NCBI GenBank assembly: GCA_017854585.1
Contig: JAFMHK010000002.1
Location: 186,001 to 250,000 of the forward strand
Length of the DNA: 64,000 bases
Origin: Paracoccaceae bacterium
GTDB lineage: Bacteria; Pseudomonadota; Alphaproteobacteria; Rhodobacterales; Rhodobacteraceae
Reading direction: 5' to 3'
Shown here: in pieces, positions 34,131 to 43,232 of the stretch
Numbering within the stretch: position 1 is the first letter of the stretch
How the letters are laid out: each line of letters begins with the position of its first letter
Position numbers and translations under genes: made by a program
Notes under the pieces: model-generated
What the model was told of the DNA's origin: nothing
What the model saw: the letters and a program-made list of their open reading frames with translations, nothing else
Databases searched by the model: none

Positions 34131-36071
34131 ATGAAGAAACATCAACTCATCTTGGGTATCGCGGCCTTTGCGGTTGCCGCCACGTTAAGCGTGGCCGCCG
34201 CGATCATTACCGCGCAACAGATCGAAGATCGCTCGACCGAGGCTGTTGCGTTCGCCATGCGCGAGGCCGGGATGGATTGGGTGGCCGTCCACGCAGATGG
34301 CCTGCAACTTTATCTGACGGGCACTGCGCCAGACGAAGCGTCGCGCCTGCGGTCCTATTCACGCGCGGCCGCCGTCGTCGATGCCGACCGGATCGTGAAC
34401 CAGCAAGACGTGATCGACCCCGCCACTATCACCCCACCACGGTTTTCGCTGGACATGCTGCGCAATGGCGACGGAATCCAATTGATCGGGCTGATCCCCA
34501 CCGCTGTCGGAAGCGAAGCCGTCGCCGCTGCAATTGCCGCTATTTCCGAAGGGGTCGAGGTCGTCGACATGGTGGAAACCGCCGATTACGCGACGCCGGC
34601 AACCTGGGTCGCGGCGATGGAATTTGGGCTGCGCGCTTTGCTGGAACTGCCCCGCTCCAAGGTCACCGTCTACGAAGACAGGGTCGAAGTGCAGGCCGTC
34701 AGCGAAAGTGTCGCACAGCGCGCCGCATTCGAAGCCGCGCTGGAACGTGGGCAACCCGATGGCGTTACCGTCATCCTCGATATCTCCGCCCCGCGTCCGG
34801 TGATCACACCATTTACCCTGCGCTACATCATCGACGATGATGAACCCCGCTTCGAGGCATGTTCCGCCGACACCATCCAATCGCGGGACCGGATCATCCT
34901 GGCCGCACGAACGGCGGGCACGCAAGGCGTGATCGACTGCCCCATCGGGCTTGGCGTCCCATCGCCGCAATGGGGAACGGCCGTATCCACGGCCATCGCG
35001 TCCCTTGCCGACATCGGCGGCGGCAGTGTGACATTCTCGGATGCGGACGTGACGCTGATTGGTCCGCAAGGCATGGCCCAAGACAGCTTCGACCGCGCGA
35101 TCGGTGAACTTGATGAAGCACTTCCAGCCGTGTTTTCCTTGCACGGCGTTCTGCCCGAGGCCCCTGCCGCCACCGAGGCGGGGCCACCGCGTTTCGTGGC
35201 CCGGCTGGGCGATGACGGCGGCGTGGAACTGCGCGGGCGCTTGCCCGATGACGAAGTGGAAGCCGCCGTCCGGTCCTATACCCATGCCCTGTTTGGTGGC
35301 GACAACGTCGACTTTGCCACGCGTCAGGTTGCCGATCTGCCACCGGGCTGGACGCTTCGCGTTCTCGCGGGGCTGGCCGCCTTGTCGCAGTTGAACGACG
35401 GATCTGTGACTGTCGAACCCGATACCGTGATCCTTGCCGGCAACACCGGGGACCCCGATGCGGTATCGGACCTGACCCGCACCCTGTCGGGCAATCTGGG
35501 GGACGGTCAGAATTTCGAGATCAACGTGACATACGTCGAGGCGCTTGACCCCATCGCATCCCTGCCATCGCCCGAGGAATGCGTCGCGCGGATCAACACC
35601 GTTCTGGACGAAACCAAGATCACCTTTGATCCCGGTTCGGTAGAGATCAACCGGCAGGCGGGCGTGGTGCTGGATGCACTGGCAGAGATCTTGCCTGATT
35701 GTCGGGAAACACGGATGGAAATCGGCGGCCACACCGACAGTCAGGGCCGCGAGGAAATGAACCTGAACCTCAGCCAATCGCGCGCCGATGCGGTCCTGAA
35801 CGGGCTTTTGGCGCGCGGTGTGCTGGTCTCCAACCTGACCGCGCAAGGCTACGGCGAAAGCCAGCCGATCGCGGACAACCAAGAAGAAGACGGCCGCGAG
35901 ACGAACCGCCGGATCGAGTTCCGGCTTCTGGCCGGCGCGACCGAGGTTGCGGAAGAGGACACCGGTGATGAGCCGCCGAACGCCGACCCCGATGCCCCCG
36001 CGAGGCCCGTTACCGCACCGCCAGCTGACTTCCGCCCTCAGATGCGGCCAGACCGCGACGAGGACAATTAA
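34131..36071 (+). CDS. OmpA-family outer-membrane/peptidoglycan-binding protein
   Basis: A 646-residue exported protein with an N-terminal hydrophobic signal or anchor (about 6-27). A long middle part (30-490) contains BON-like alpha/beta repeats, for example around GVEVVDMVETAD and VELRGRLPDDEVEAAV. The C-terminal OmpA domain (about 500-620) has FDPGSVEINRQAG, GHTDSQGREEMNLNLSQSRA and YGESQPIADN, which bind peptidoglycan. The tail is proline/acid-rich. The start at 34131 is preferred over the in-frame 34068. A small coiled-coil protein gene follows nine bases later. Confidence 0.88.
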   Translation: MKKHQLILGIAAFAVAATLSVAAAIITAQQIEDRSTEAVAFAMREAGMDWVAVHADGLQLYLTGTAPDEASRLRSYSRAAAVVDADRIVNQQDVIDPATITPPRFSLDMLRNGDGIQLIGLIPTAVGSEAVAAAIAAISEGVEVVDMVETADYATPATWVAAMEFGLRALLELPRSKVTVYEDRVEVQAVSESVAQRAAFEAALERGQPDGVTVILDISAPRPVITPFTLRYIIDDDEPRFEACSADTIQSRDRIILAARTAGTQGVIDCPIGLGVPSPQWGTAVSTAIASLADIGGGSVTFSDADVTLIGPQGMAQDSFDRAIGELDEALPAVFSLHGVLPEAPAATEAGPPRFVARLGDDGGVELRGRLPDDEVEAAVRSYTHALFGGDNVDFATRQVADLPPGWTLRVLAGLAALSQLNDGSVTVEPDTVILAGNTGDPDAVSDLTRTLSGNLGDGQNFEINVTYVEALDPIASLPSPEECVARINTVLDETKITFDPGSVEINRQAGVVLDALAEILPDCRETRMEIGGHTDSQGREEMNLNLSQSRADAVLNGLLARGVLVSNLTAQGYGESQPIADNQEEDGRETNRRIEFRLLAGATEVAEEDTGDEPPNADPDAPARPVTAPPADFRPQMRPDRDEDN

Positions 36072-36080
36072 GGACCGCGC

Positions 36081-36407
36081 ATGAACCGTTTCGAATTCAT
36101 TATTGCCATTGCCCTGATCTTGTTCGTTGCCTTTGTGCTCGGCTGGTTCGCCCATTGGCTGATCACGCGGTTTTCACGGGTCAGCGGCGCGGACATTAGC
36201 GAGATGGAAGAAATGGCAAAAGCCCTGCACGACGCCGAGGAAACCCGCGATCAGGCGATCACCTATCTGCAGCAGCGCGAAGCGGAACTGACCAATCAAC
36301 TGAGCCAGACCGAAGCCGAATTGCGTGCCGCGATGGAAGGGCTGCGCGAGGCGCGGCAAGAGGCGGAAGAAATGCGGATCTACATCGAACGCCAGAATCA
36401 GGGCTGA
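36081..36407 (+). CDS. Small membrane-anchored coiled-coil protein
   Basis: A 108-residue protein with one N-terminal transmembrane helix (about 6-29) and then an almost continuous heptad-rich coiled coil (about 38-105, glutamate/alanine/glutamine-rich). No family recognised. It starts nine bases after the OmpA-like gene and is probably cotranscribed. It could act as a scaffold or envelope partner of that protein; this is inference from position only. Confidence 0.8.
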   Translation: MNRFEFIIAIALILFVAFVLGWFAHWLITRFSRVSGADISEMEEMAKALHDAEETRDQAITYLQQREAELTNQLSQTEAELRAAMEGLREARQEAEEMRIYIERQNQG

Positions 36408-36503
36408 TCGGGCCGGGGCGGACTTTTCCATCCAAACTTTGGCGGGGTCACAAGGCCCGGAAACTCCGGCGGCCATGTTTCAGGAACAAGGCGGGATGAC
36501 CGA

Positions 36504-36947
36504 TTACCAGCGCGCAAGCGCGTTTTCGTCATCTTCCCTTGCCGCAACCCATTGTGCACCCGACCGGGTGATTTCCTTCTTCCAGAAGGGCGCGCGAGAT
36601 TTCAGGTAATCCATCAGGAACTCGGCCGCCGCGAATGCATCACCCCTGTGCCGGGCGGCGGTGGCGACCATCATGATCGGCGCAGCGGGTGACAGGCGCC
36701 CGTGGCGGTGGATTACCAGCGCATCGGCCAGATCCCACCGCGCCACGGCATCACCGACGATCTGTGTCAGCGCACGTTCCGTCATGCCGGGGTAGTGCTC
36801 GATTTCCATGGCCTCCAGATCTCCGCTGGCGACACCGCGCACAATGCCGGTAAAGCTGACCACGGCGCCCGCTCCGTCAACCCCGGCGGCAAATCGGTTC
36901 AACTCGGCCCCCATGTCGAAAGGGGCATCTTGCACCCGGACATCCAT
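36504..36947 (-). CDS. moaE: Molybdopterin synthase catalytic subunit MoaE
   Basis: A 147-residue large subunit of molybdopterin synthase, which transfers sulfur from MoaD thiocarboxylate to precursor Z. Seen: GAVVSFTGIVRG (about 27-38), HYPGMTERAL, VIHRHGRLSP and the C-terminal DYLKSRAPFWKKE with the catalytic lysines. Its ATG overlaps the moaD stop (TGATG). It is last of uvrC-pgsA-moaD-moaE. Confidence 0.97.
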   Translation of the reverse strand: MDVRVQDAPFDMGAELNRFAAGVDGAGAVVSFTGIVRGVASGDLEAMEIEHYPGMTERALTQIVGDAVARWDLADALVIHRHGRLSPAAPIMMVATAARHRGDAFAAAEFLMDYLKSRAPFWKKEITRSGAQWVAAREDDENALARW

Positions 36948-37192
36948 CAGCCACCTGTCATCGGAGGAAAGAACGCGACCTCTTTTGCATCGCGCAGGGG
37001 GGCGTCCATATCGACAAGCTCCTGATCGACGGCCGCGCGAATTGCCGCAAGATCGGAAAAAGCAAAGGCATGCGCCTCAGAACGGGTTTTCAACTCCGCG
37101 ATCAGATCAAGCACGGTCGCCGCCTCGGTCTGGATCGTCTCGTGCCCGGTGCCGATGCGTTCGCGCAGCCATGCAAAATAGCGCAGGTCCAT
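36947..37192 (-). CDS. moaD: Molybdopterin synthase sulfur carrier subunit MoaD
   Basis: An 81-residue ubiquitin-like carrier ending in the required Gly-Gly (PPMTGG), which is adenylylated and thiocarboxylated. It begins MDLRYFAWLRERIGTGHE, typical of MoaD. It lies one base after pgsA and overlaps moaE, so carrier and synthase are translated together. Confidence 0.96.
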   Translation of the reverse strand: MDLRYFAWLRERIGTGHETIQTEAATVLDLIAELKTRSEAHAFAFSDLAAIRAAVDQELVDMDAPLRDAKEVAFFPPMTGG

Positions 37193-37193
37193 C

Positions 37194-37856
37194 TTAGTCG
37201 TCCCGCAGCAGGGGCAACGCCTTGCGGAAATAGTCTGCCCCCGTGACCAACGTCAGCAAAGCCGCCAGCCACAACAATATCAATCCCGCGTAAGAGGATA
37301 CCAGCAAGCCCTGATACTTCCATATGATGCCAAGTTCGTCCGGAATCGCACCGCGCAGGACACCCGTGACGATTTCGCCGTCCATGCCATAGGTCTGCAT
37401 TCCGAAGTAATGTTCGAACAATCCCCAGGCGAACAGCAGGCTGATCGCGATCATCTGCACGGTTGTCTTCCATTTCGCCAGCGATGTCACCTTGAGCGTC
37501 CCCGCCGCATCGCCAAGAAACTCCCGCAGGCCGGAAACGAAAACCTCGCGGAACAAGATCACGGTCACCGGCACCAACAGCCATGCAGTCACCCCCAACA
37601 GCCCCATCAAGACCGCCAGCGCGATGACCACCATCGCCTTGTCTGCAATCGGGTCCAGCATCGTGCCGAATTTGCTGATCTGTCCCCATTTGCGCGCCAG
37701 CCACCCGTCAAGGTAATCGGTCAACGATGCCCCGAGGAACAAGATCACGGCCACCCAGTCGGCCGCCGGGCGCGGCAGCAGAAGGAAAACGAATGCGACC
37801 ATCGGCGCGGCGGCCAAGCGAAAGACGGTCAGGGTGTTGGGTAGGCTCCAGCGCAT
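37194..37856 (-). CDS. pgsA: CDP-diacylglycerol-glycerol-3-phosphate 3-phosphatidyltransferase
   Basis: A 220-residue membrane enzyme making phosphatidylglycerol phosphate. The CDP-alcohol motif DYLDGWLARKWGQISKFGTM followed by LDPIADK carries the four metal aspartates. Starting MRWSLPNTLTVFRLAAAP is characteristic of PgsA. It follows uvrC by 18 bases on the same strand, the common uvrC-pgsA-moaD-moaE order of alphaproteobacteria. Confidence 0.96.
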   Translation of the reverse strand: MRWSLPNTLTVFRLAAAPMVAFVFLLLPRPAADWVAVILFLGASLTDYLDGWLARKWGQISKFGTMLDPIADKAMVVIALAVLMGLLGVTAWLLVPVTVILFREVFVSGLREFLGDAAGTLKVTSLAKWKTTVQMIAISLLFAWGLFEHYFGMQTYGMDGEIVTGVLRGAIPDELGIIWKYQGLLVSSYAGLILLWLAALLTLVTGADYFRKALPLLRDD

Positions 37857-37874
37857 GAGAATAGACTTACCTGT

Positions 37875-39743
37875 TCAATCCCGGTCATGGAAGAAGTCAT
37901 AGATGGTTTCGGCAATTGTATCCGAAATCCCCTCGACTGCACTGAGATCGGACAAATCGGCGCGCGCCACCGCCTTGGCACTACCAAAATGCAGTAACAG
38001 CGCGCGCTTCCGCGTCGCTCCGACGCCGGGCACATCGTCAAGGGGTGTGGCCGATACCGCCTTGGACCGTTTCGCGCGGTGTGCACCGATGGCAAAACGG
38101 TGCGCCTCATCCCGCAGGCGCTGAATGAAATAAAGAACCGGGTCATTGTGTCTCAAGGCCGTCGGGCGGGCGCCGGGGCGGTGAAATTCCTCTTTTCCGG
38201 CATCGCGATCAATCCCCTTGGCAACACCGATGAACGGCACATCCGTTACCCCCAGTTCACCCATGATTTGCGCCACGGCGGAAACCTGTCCGGCACCGCC
38301 GTCAATCAACAGCAGGTCCGGCCAAGCATCTGACTTGCGGTCGGGATCTTCCTTGAGCAGGCGTTGGAACCGCCGCGTCAGAACCTCTTTCATCATGCCG
38401 AAGTCATCGCCGGGAGTAATGCGATCATCCTTGATGTTGAACTTGCGGTATTGCGACTTCAGGAAACCATCAGGCCCGGCCACGATCATGCCACCCACGG
38501 CATTCGTGCCCTGAATATGAGAGTTATCGTAAACCTCGACCCGTTTTGGCGGCGCATCCAGACCGAACGCCTCGGCCAACCCCGCCAGCAGCTTGGTCTG
38601 GGTCGCGCTTTCCGACATCTTGCGCGCAAGGCTTTCACGGGCATTTCGCAACGCCCCGTCGACCAACTCGGCCTTTTCACCGCGTTGCGGCACAAGGATC
38701 TCGACCTTGCGACCCAGTTTCTGGGCCAATGCATCTTCCATCAGGTCCAGATTGTCGATCGGATGGGACAGCAACAATTGCCGTGGCGGGTCCTTGGTAT
38801 CATAGAACTGCCCTAGGAAGGCCTCCAGCACCTCGGGCGCATCGATGTCGACCCCGACCCGCGGATAGAAATCGCGGTTGCCCCAGTTTTGATGCGCGCG
38901 GATAAAGAAGACCTGCACACAGGCCTGCCCCCCTTCCATATGGAGTGCAATCACATCTGCTTCGGCGACGCCGCGCGGGTTGATACCTTGCGACGACTGC
39001 ACATTGGTCAAGGCACGAATACGGTCGCGCAGCGCGGCGGCACGTTCGAACTCCATCGCCTCGGATGCCGTGGTCATGTCCGCGGCAAGACGCGCTTGAA
39101 TATCGGTGCTGTCACCACGCAGGAACCGCGTGGCATCACGCACGGTCAGGGCATAATCCTCGGCGCTGATATGGCCGACGCAAGGCGCGGAACACCGTTT
39201 TATCTGGTAAAGCAGGCAAGGCCGCGTGCGGCTTTGGAACATCGCATCGGAACAGTTCCGCAGCAGGAATACCTTTTGCAGCTGGTTCAGCGTACGGTTG
39301 ACGGCACCGGCACTTGCGAATGGTCCGAAATAGCTGCCTTTTTCCTTTTTCGCACCGCGATGCTTCTTGATCTGCGGAAAGTCGTGTTCGCCGGACACCA
39401 GAATATTGGGAAACGACTTGTCGTCGCGCAGCAGCACGTTGTAGCGCGGCTTCAACTGCTTGATCAGGTTCTGTTCCAGCAGCAGCGCCTCGGTTTCGGT
39501 CCGGGTCGTCAGGAACATCATGCTGGTGGTTTCGCGGATCATCCGGGCAATGCGTCCGGAATGGCCCGTCGGCTTGGCATAATTCGCCACCCGCTTCTTC
39601 AGGCTGCGCGCCTTACCTACGTAAAGCACCCGGCTTTGCGCATCCAGCATCCGGTAAACACCGGGCGAGTTATCCAGCGTCTTGAGGTAAGACTGGATCA
39701 GGCGGTGCCCGGTTTGGGGCGATGGGGCGGCTGTTTCTGGCAT
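37875..39743 (-). CDS. uvrC: Excinuclease ABC subunit UvrC
   Basis: A 622-residue nuclease making both incisions in nucleotide-excision repair. The GIY-YIG domain starts at [20 protein letters not shown] (about 27-46); the cysteine cluster C-x6-C-x3-C ([13 protein letters not shown]) follows; the UVR motif lies around 205-240; the RNase-H-like domain contains [15 protein letters not shown]; and the two C-terminal HhH motifs include [19 protein letters not shown]. The start at 39743 (MPETAAPS) is preferred to the in-frame 39800, whose extension is basic and atypical. Unusually, AT-rich DNA lies upstream. Confidence 0.96.
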   Translation of the reverse strand: MPETAAPSPQTGHRLIQSYLKTLDNSPGVYRMLDAQSRVLYVGKARSLKKRVANYAKPTGHSGRIARMIRETTSMMFLTTRTETEALLLEQNLIKQLKPRYNVLLRDDKSFPNILVSGEHDFPQIKKHRGAKKEKGSYFGPFASAGAVNRTLNQLQKVFLLRNCSDAMFQSRTRPCLLYQIKRCSAPCVGHISAEDYALTVRDATRFLRGDSTDIQARLAADMTTASEAMEFERAAALRDRIRALTNVQSSQGINPRGVAEADVIALHMEGGQACVQVFFIRAHQNWGNRDFYPRVGVDIDAPEVLEAFLGQFYDTKDPPRQLLLSHPIDNLDLMEDALAQKLGRKVEILVPQRGEKAELVDGALRNARESLARKMSESATQTKLLAGLAEAFGLDAPPKRVEVYDNSHIQGTNAVGGMIVAGPDGFLKSQYRKFNIKDDRITPGDDFGMMKEVLTRRFQRLLKEDPDRKSDAWPDLLLIDGGAGQVSAVAQIMGELGVTDVPFIGVAKGIDRDAGKEEFHRPGARPTALRHNDPVLYFIQRLRDEAHRFAIGAHRAKRSKAVSATPLDDVPGVGATRKRALLLHFGSAKAVARADLSDLSAVEGISDTIAETIYDFFHDRD

Positions 39744-40041
39744 GCTCAGGCGATATCTGCGATTCCATTTTCGGCTGCAACGGCGGATGGCCGGTTTCAA
39801 GCATTAAGGCATCCACCATTCCTGTGGATAAGCTTAGGGGTAAATCTGGGGCATCCAGAATTTCTCCTTGTTTTCTGCAGGGTTCTGGACTTTGCCTAAA
39901 AATTAAGCCCCGCTGCAAGTATTTGTTTTAGTTATATATTTTTTTCTTCAGCCTGGCCAGTCATTGCCCCGACATGTCCCTGTCACACGTCTGTTACAAC
40001 GTAAACGGAAGTGGACAACTCAAATCGACGTGGCTGAAAAC
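39744..40041. other. 298-base AT-rich intergenic region with a perfect DnaA box
   Basis: This gap between the folM-like gene end and the uvrC start is far richer in A and T than its surroundings, above all at 39895-39955 (runs such as CCTAAAAATTAAG and TTATATATTTTTTTC). It contains TGTGGATAA at 39823-39831, an exact DnaA 9-mer, and on the minus strand AAGGAG nine bases before a six-codon frame (MPQIYP) ending at TAA. No protein gene is supported. It probably holds the uvrC promoter. Confidence 0.5.
39823..39831 (+). promoter_or_regulatory. DnaA box (exact 9-mer)
   Basis: TGTGGATAA is the reverse complement of the consensus DnaA box TTATCCACA. It lies 80 bases upstream of the uvrC start codon and 64 bases from the strongly AT-rich stretch. 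I found only one exact box in the region, so regulation by DnaA is more likely than an origin. Confidence 0.4.
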
Positions 40042-40815
40042 CTATTCCACACCCAGAACATCGGGGGTCTGCCACGCAAGGTGTTGACCGCCGTCCACGC
40101 ATATCAACTGCCCTGTAACTGCCCGCGCTGTCAGGAAATAACGCAATGCATCGGTGATGGCCTCCGGCTCTGCGCCACGTTCCAGAATCGTCGCCCGCCG
40201 CTGCGCATCGAAATGCGCGGCAGACTGGCGCGTGCCCTGCATGGTGGGGCCCGGACCAATGGCGTTGACCCGCACCCGCGGGGCCAACCCCTGAGCCGCC
40301 GTCTGGGTCATCGCCCACAACGCCATCTTGGCAATCGTATAACTCGTGAACTCGGGCGTCAGCTTGCGCACCCGCTGATCAATCATGTTCACGATCAGGC
40401 CCTTGGCCACCGGCTCGCCGCGCTCATCGGTGTCCGGGTCGGGAACCTGCGCGGCCAACGCCTGCGTCAACACGAAAGGCGCGCGCAGGTTGCTTTCCAG
40501 ATGTCGATCCCAACCGGCACGCGTGGCGGTCTGGAAATTGTCATATTCAAAGATCGAAGCATTGTTGATCAGAACCGTGATCGGCCCCAGTGCGTTCGCG
40601 GCGCGCGGCAACAGCGCCTGCATCGCGTCCTCGTCCAGCAGATCTGCCTGCAAGGTCACGGCACTGCGGCCCAGCTTGCGCACCTCGTCGGCCACGTCTT
40701 CGGCCGCGTCGGCGCTGGTGGCATAATGCACGGCCACATCATGGCCCTGCCGCGCCAGTTCCAATGCCATCGCGCGGCCCAATCGCTTCCCCGCGCCAGT
40801 CACCAATGCCGTCAT
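40042..40815 (-). CDS. SDR oxidoreductase, pteridine-reductase (FolM)-like
   Basis: A 257-residue SDR. TGAGKRLGRAMA (7-18) carries an arginine in the glycine motif, suggesting NADPH and typical of FolM/pteridine reductases; NNAS, the NMIDQR segment in place of the usual Ser loop, and SYTIAKMAL (Tyr-x3-Lys) follow. It probably reduces dihydromonapterin, dihydrofolate or a related pterin. AAGGAGG is five bases before the ATG at 40815; the ATG at 40818 and the longer frame are less likely. It is last gene of sppA / zinc-ribbon / antiporter / SDR. Confidence 0.85.
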   Translation of the reverse strand: MTALVTGAGKRLGRAMALELARQGHDVAVHYATSADAAEDVADEVRKLGRSAVTLQADLLDEDAMQALLPRAANALGPITVLINNASIFEYDNFQTATRAGWDRHLESNLRAPFVLTQALAAQVPDPDTDERGEPVAKGLIVNMIDQRVRKLTPEFTSYTIAKMALWAMTQTAAQGLAPRVRVNAIGPGPTMQGTRQSAAHFDAQRRATILERGAEPEAITDALRYFLTARAVTGQLICVDGGQHLAWQTPDVLGVE

Positions 40816-40825
40816 CATACCCTCC

Positions 40826-41776
40826 TTAGAACAGGCTGACGATATAGATGGTGTAAAGTGCGACAAAACCAAATCCGACAGCCCTGCCCATATGGATCGA
40901 CCAAAAGACGAACGGCAGCAAAAGCAGCGATGCGCCAATCATCACCCAAAGGTCATAACGCAAGATTTCGACGTCCACCGGGATCGGGCCGACCAGTGCG
41001 GCAACCCCCATGATACCCAAAAGGTTGAAAAGGTTCGACCCGATGACGTTGCCCAAAGCGACCTCCGCATGCTTGCGGATTGCGGCCATGACCGTCGTCG
41101 CCAGTTCAGGTAGCGATGTGCCCACCGCCACAAGGGTCAGGCCGATCACCGTGTCACTGACCCCATAGGCTGACGCGATCGCGGTGGCGCTATCGACCAG
41201 CAGGCTGGCACCCAGTGGCAGGCCGATCAGGCCAAGCAACAGGTAGATGCCGATCTTCCACCACGGCATGTCGGGGTCGGCCTCTTCCAATTCCTCCTCG
41301 GGTGCGACGCCATTGGCCTCGCGCCGATGTGCCTGCACCGCGCGCGCCTGATCCAATAGCACCAGCGCAAGCACGACAAGCAAGATCAGCCCATGCCACC
41401 ACACGAACGGCCCCGCAAAAGCCAACCCGATAAACAGGAATGAACCGCCGATCATCATCAGATAGCTGCGTTTGGTATCGCATTTGCGCGTATCCAGCCC
41501 CGACACGATTGCGGGCACACCCAGCACAAGCAATATGTTGGCGGTGTTAGATCCCACGACATTGCCCAGCGCCAGCCCCGGCACACCGTCAAGGATCGAT
41601 TGGATGGAGATCAGAAGTTCAGGCGCCGACGTGCCAAAGGCCACCACCGTCAGGCTCACGATCAACGCGGGAATGCCCAGACGCAGGCTCAGGTTCACGG
41701 CGCCCTTGACCAAAACATCGCCTGCCAAAAGCAGGATGATCAGGCCAAGGCCAGCATAAAGGAACTCTGTCGTCAT
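40826..41776 (-). CDS. Calcium/sodium antiporter (CaCA family, YrbG-like)
   Basis: A 316-residue inner-membrane exchanger with about ten helices. The two inverted alpha-repeats are explicit: GTSAPELLISIQ ... GNVVGSNTANILL near the N-terminus and GTSLPELATTVMA ... GNVIGSNLFNLLG in the second half, with a charged cytoplasmic loop (about 145-170) between. It exchanges Ca2+ (or K+) for Na+ or H+. The start at 41776 (MTTEFLYAG) lies four bases after the zinc-ribbon gene; the SDR begins ten bases after its stop. Confidence 0.94.
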   Translation of the reverse strand: MTTEFLYAGLGLIILLLAGDVLVKGAVNLSLRLGIPALIVSLTVVAFGTSAPELLISIQSILDGVPGLALGNVVGSNTANILLVLGVPAIVSGLDTRKCDTKRSYLMMIGGSFLFIGLAFAGPFVWWHGLILLVVLALVLLDQARAVQAHRREANGVAPEEELEEADPDMPWWKIGIYLLLGLIGLPLGASLLVDSATAIASAYGVSDTVIGLTLVAVGTSLPELATTVMAAIRKHAEVALGNVIGSNLFNLLGIMGVAALVGPIPVDVEILRYDLWVMIGASLLLLPFVFWSIHMGRAVGFGFVALYTIYIVSLF

Positions 41777-41780
41777 ACTG

Positions 41781-41975
41781 TCAGACCTGCCCTTCGTCGT
41801 CGCAATGACGGCAAGGGCCACCGCGCAAATTGTAGCGCCCGCATTGCGGGCAGATCCGTGGTTTCTTCAGGCCCCGCATGCGCTTGGCCCCGCCTGCACG
41901 TCCGGGCCAGCGCAGCCGCCCCAACATGGCCAAGACCGCGATGAAGATCAGGAAAAGGCTGATGATCTTGAACAT
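41781..41975 (-). CDS. Small membrane protein with zinc ribbon
   Basis: A 64-residue protein: one N-terminal transmembrane helix (about 3-20), a basic linker, and a C-terminal zinc ribbon CPQC-x10-CRHC (four cysteines). The ATG at 41975 overlaps the sppA stop (TGATG), so it is translated with sppA. No characterised family recognised; a membrane-bound cofactor or quality-control accessory of SppA is a guess from context. Confidence 0.82.
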   Translation of the reverse strand: MFKIISLFLIFIAVLAMLGRLRWPGRAGGAKRMRGLKKPRICPQCGRYNLRGGPCRHCDDEGQV

Positions 41976-42778
41976 CACGACAGGCCGAACCTTGCCCAGT
42001 GGGCGCGGTCATCGACTTGACCGATCGCGGCATCGACGACCTGCGCGCCGAACCGCTGGAACAGGCCGCGCTTGGGGCCGTAGGCCAAGAAGCGAGTCTT
42101 GTCGCCGTAAAGCTCTTTCATCTTCGGCACCAGATGCCCGACCCCGTCGGCAAGGCCCAGCTCGATGCCCTTGGCCCCAACCCAGAATTCACCTGAAAAC
42201 AGATTGTCATCTTCCACCAATCGGTCACCCCGGCGCGCGGTAACATGCGCGATGAAACTGGCATGGATCTGCGCCTGCAGCGCCTTCAACCGCTCCACGT
42301 CTTCGGGCCGCTCGGATCGGAACGGATCCAGCATGGATTTATCCTTGCCCGCCGTATGAACGCGCCGTTCAATCCCGTAGCGTCCGATGAATTCGTGAAA
42401 CCCAAAGCCTGCGGAAATGACGCCGATGGATCCCACAACCGAGCTTGGGTCGACCCATATCTGATCCGCCGCACACGCCAGCCAATATCCACCCGAGGCG
42501 GCCACATCTTCAACGAAGGCATGGACGGGCAGTTCCTTTTCATCGGCCAAACGCCGGATCCGCGCGGCAATCAGCGATGATTGGACGGGGCTTCCGCCGG
42601 GCGAATTGATCACCAGCGCAACCGCCTTGGGTTTGCCCTTGCTGAACGCCTTCTCAATGACGGGTGCCATCCCTTCATCGTTCAGGGTTGCACCACGGCC
42701 TTGGCTGGCAATGACACCTTGCAGGCGGATAACGGCCACCAGCGGTTCGGATTTCATGAAAGGAATGAAGCGCTTCAT
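41975..42778 (-). CDS. sppA: S49 signal-peptide peptidase (SppA/SohB type, short form)
   Basis: A 267-residue serine protease of the single-domain S49 type. The nucleophile is the serine in EDVAASGGYWLACAADQI (about 120-128) and the general base is the lysine in HTAGKDKSMLDPF (about 173). INSPGGSP is the conserved strand that binds substrate. It should degrade cleaved signal peptides or small membrane proteins. No obvious N-terminal membrane helix is seen from the start at 42778, so it may be peripheral. It heads a four-gene unit. Confidence 0.93.
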   Translation of the reverse strand: MKRFIPFMKSEPLVAVIRLQGVIASQGRGATLNDEGMAPVIEKAFSKGKPKAVALVINSPGGSPVQSSLIAARIRRLADEKELPVHAFVEDVAASGGYWLACAADQIWVDPSSVVGSIGVISAGFGFHEFIGRYGIERRVHTAGKDKSMLDPFRSERPEDVERLKALQAQIHASFIAHVTARRGDRLVEDDNLFSGEFWVGAKGIELGLADGVGHLVPKMKELYGDKTRFLAYGPKRGLFQRFGAQVVDAAIGQVDDRAHWARFGLS

Positions 42779-43232
42779 ATCAAGCGATGTAGAGTGCGCG
42801 GCGCACCGCAACAAGCCACCGCTGGCGGGAAAGACGCGATTGTGCCTGCCCTGCATCGCACCCCGCGTCGCGGCGCGATGCCTCAGGCCATGACCCAACT
42901 CGCCCTTACACGCGGAGCCATGCCAACTGCGCGACATCCGCAAAAGGCAGCCAACGCGCCAACAGGGCAACGCCAATCCACAAGAGTTTGCTTGATGACA
43001 GGTCAAATCCGGCCCGTCATCGGGGCCGCGCCGCCAGATGATGAACCGCAGGGTCGCGCCGCGCAATGCTATCCAGTGGCTGTTCCGTTCGGCCGCCGCT
43101 GCCATGTCCCGCGCTGGCCATCACGCTTGCGCCTCTTGGCGCGGAATGGAGTTGCCTGACCCGTCAGAGGCCACTAGCATGCTAGTATGATCAACGCTGG
43201 AAACCCGGCGTCAGCAATCGGAGGCCCCCGAA
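42779..43232. other. 454-base gap between sppA and the fucose island
   Basis: No intact gene is supported. On the minus strand, 43016-42906 encode a hydrophobic stretch with no start codon (FDLSSSKLLWIGVALLARWL, then PFADVAQLAWLRV and a stop), while the adjacent upstream minus frame reads LRFIIWRRGPDDGPD. Joined by one frameshift these would make a small membrane protein, so a decayed gene is possible. The right end carries operator site 1 (43175-43192) and the fucD ribosome site (ATCGGAGG). Confidence 0.45.
43175..43192 (+). promoter_or_regulatory. Island operator site 1 (upstream of fucD)
   Basis: TAGCAT-GCTAGT-ATGATC, containing the perfect 14-base palindrome ACTAGCATGCTAGT (43173-43186). 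It is one of four related sites in the island (46302, 50725, 58646), all in promoter regions, and lies 41 bases upstream of the fucD start. It is the likely target of the GntR regulator at 46314. Confidence 0.7.

Noticed and set aside
34359-36155. 598-codon minus-strand frame opposite the OmpA-like gene
   Set aside because: Antisense to a well-supported OmpA-domain protein; glycine/histidine/arginine-rich translation typical of a shadow frame.
39744-40041. Chromosome replication origin
   Set aside because: Only one exact DnaA box was found, there is no box cluster, and no typical origin neighbours (dnaA, parAB, hemE, gidA) are present. Kept only as a possible regulatory site.
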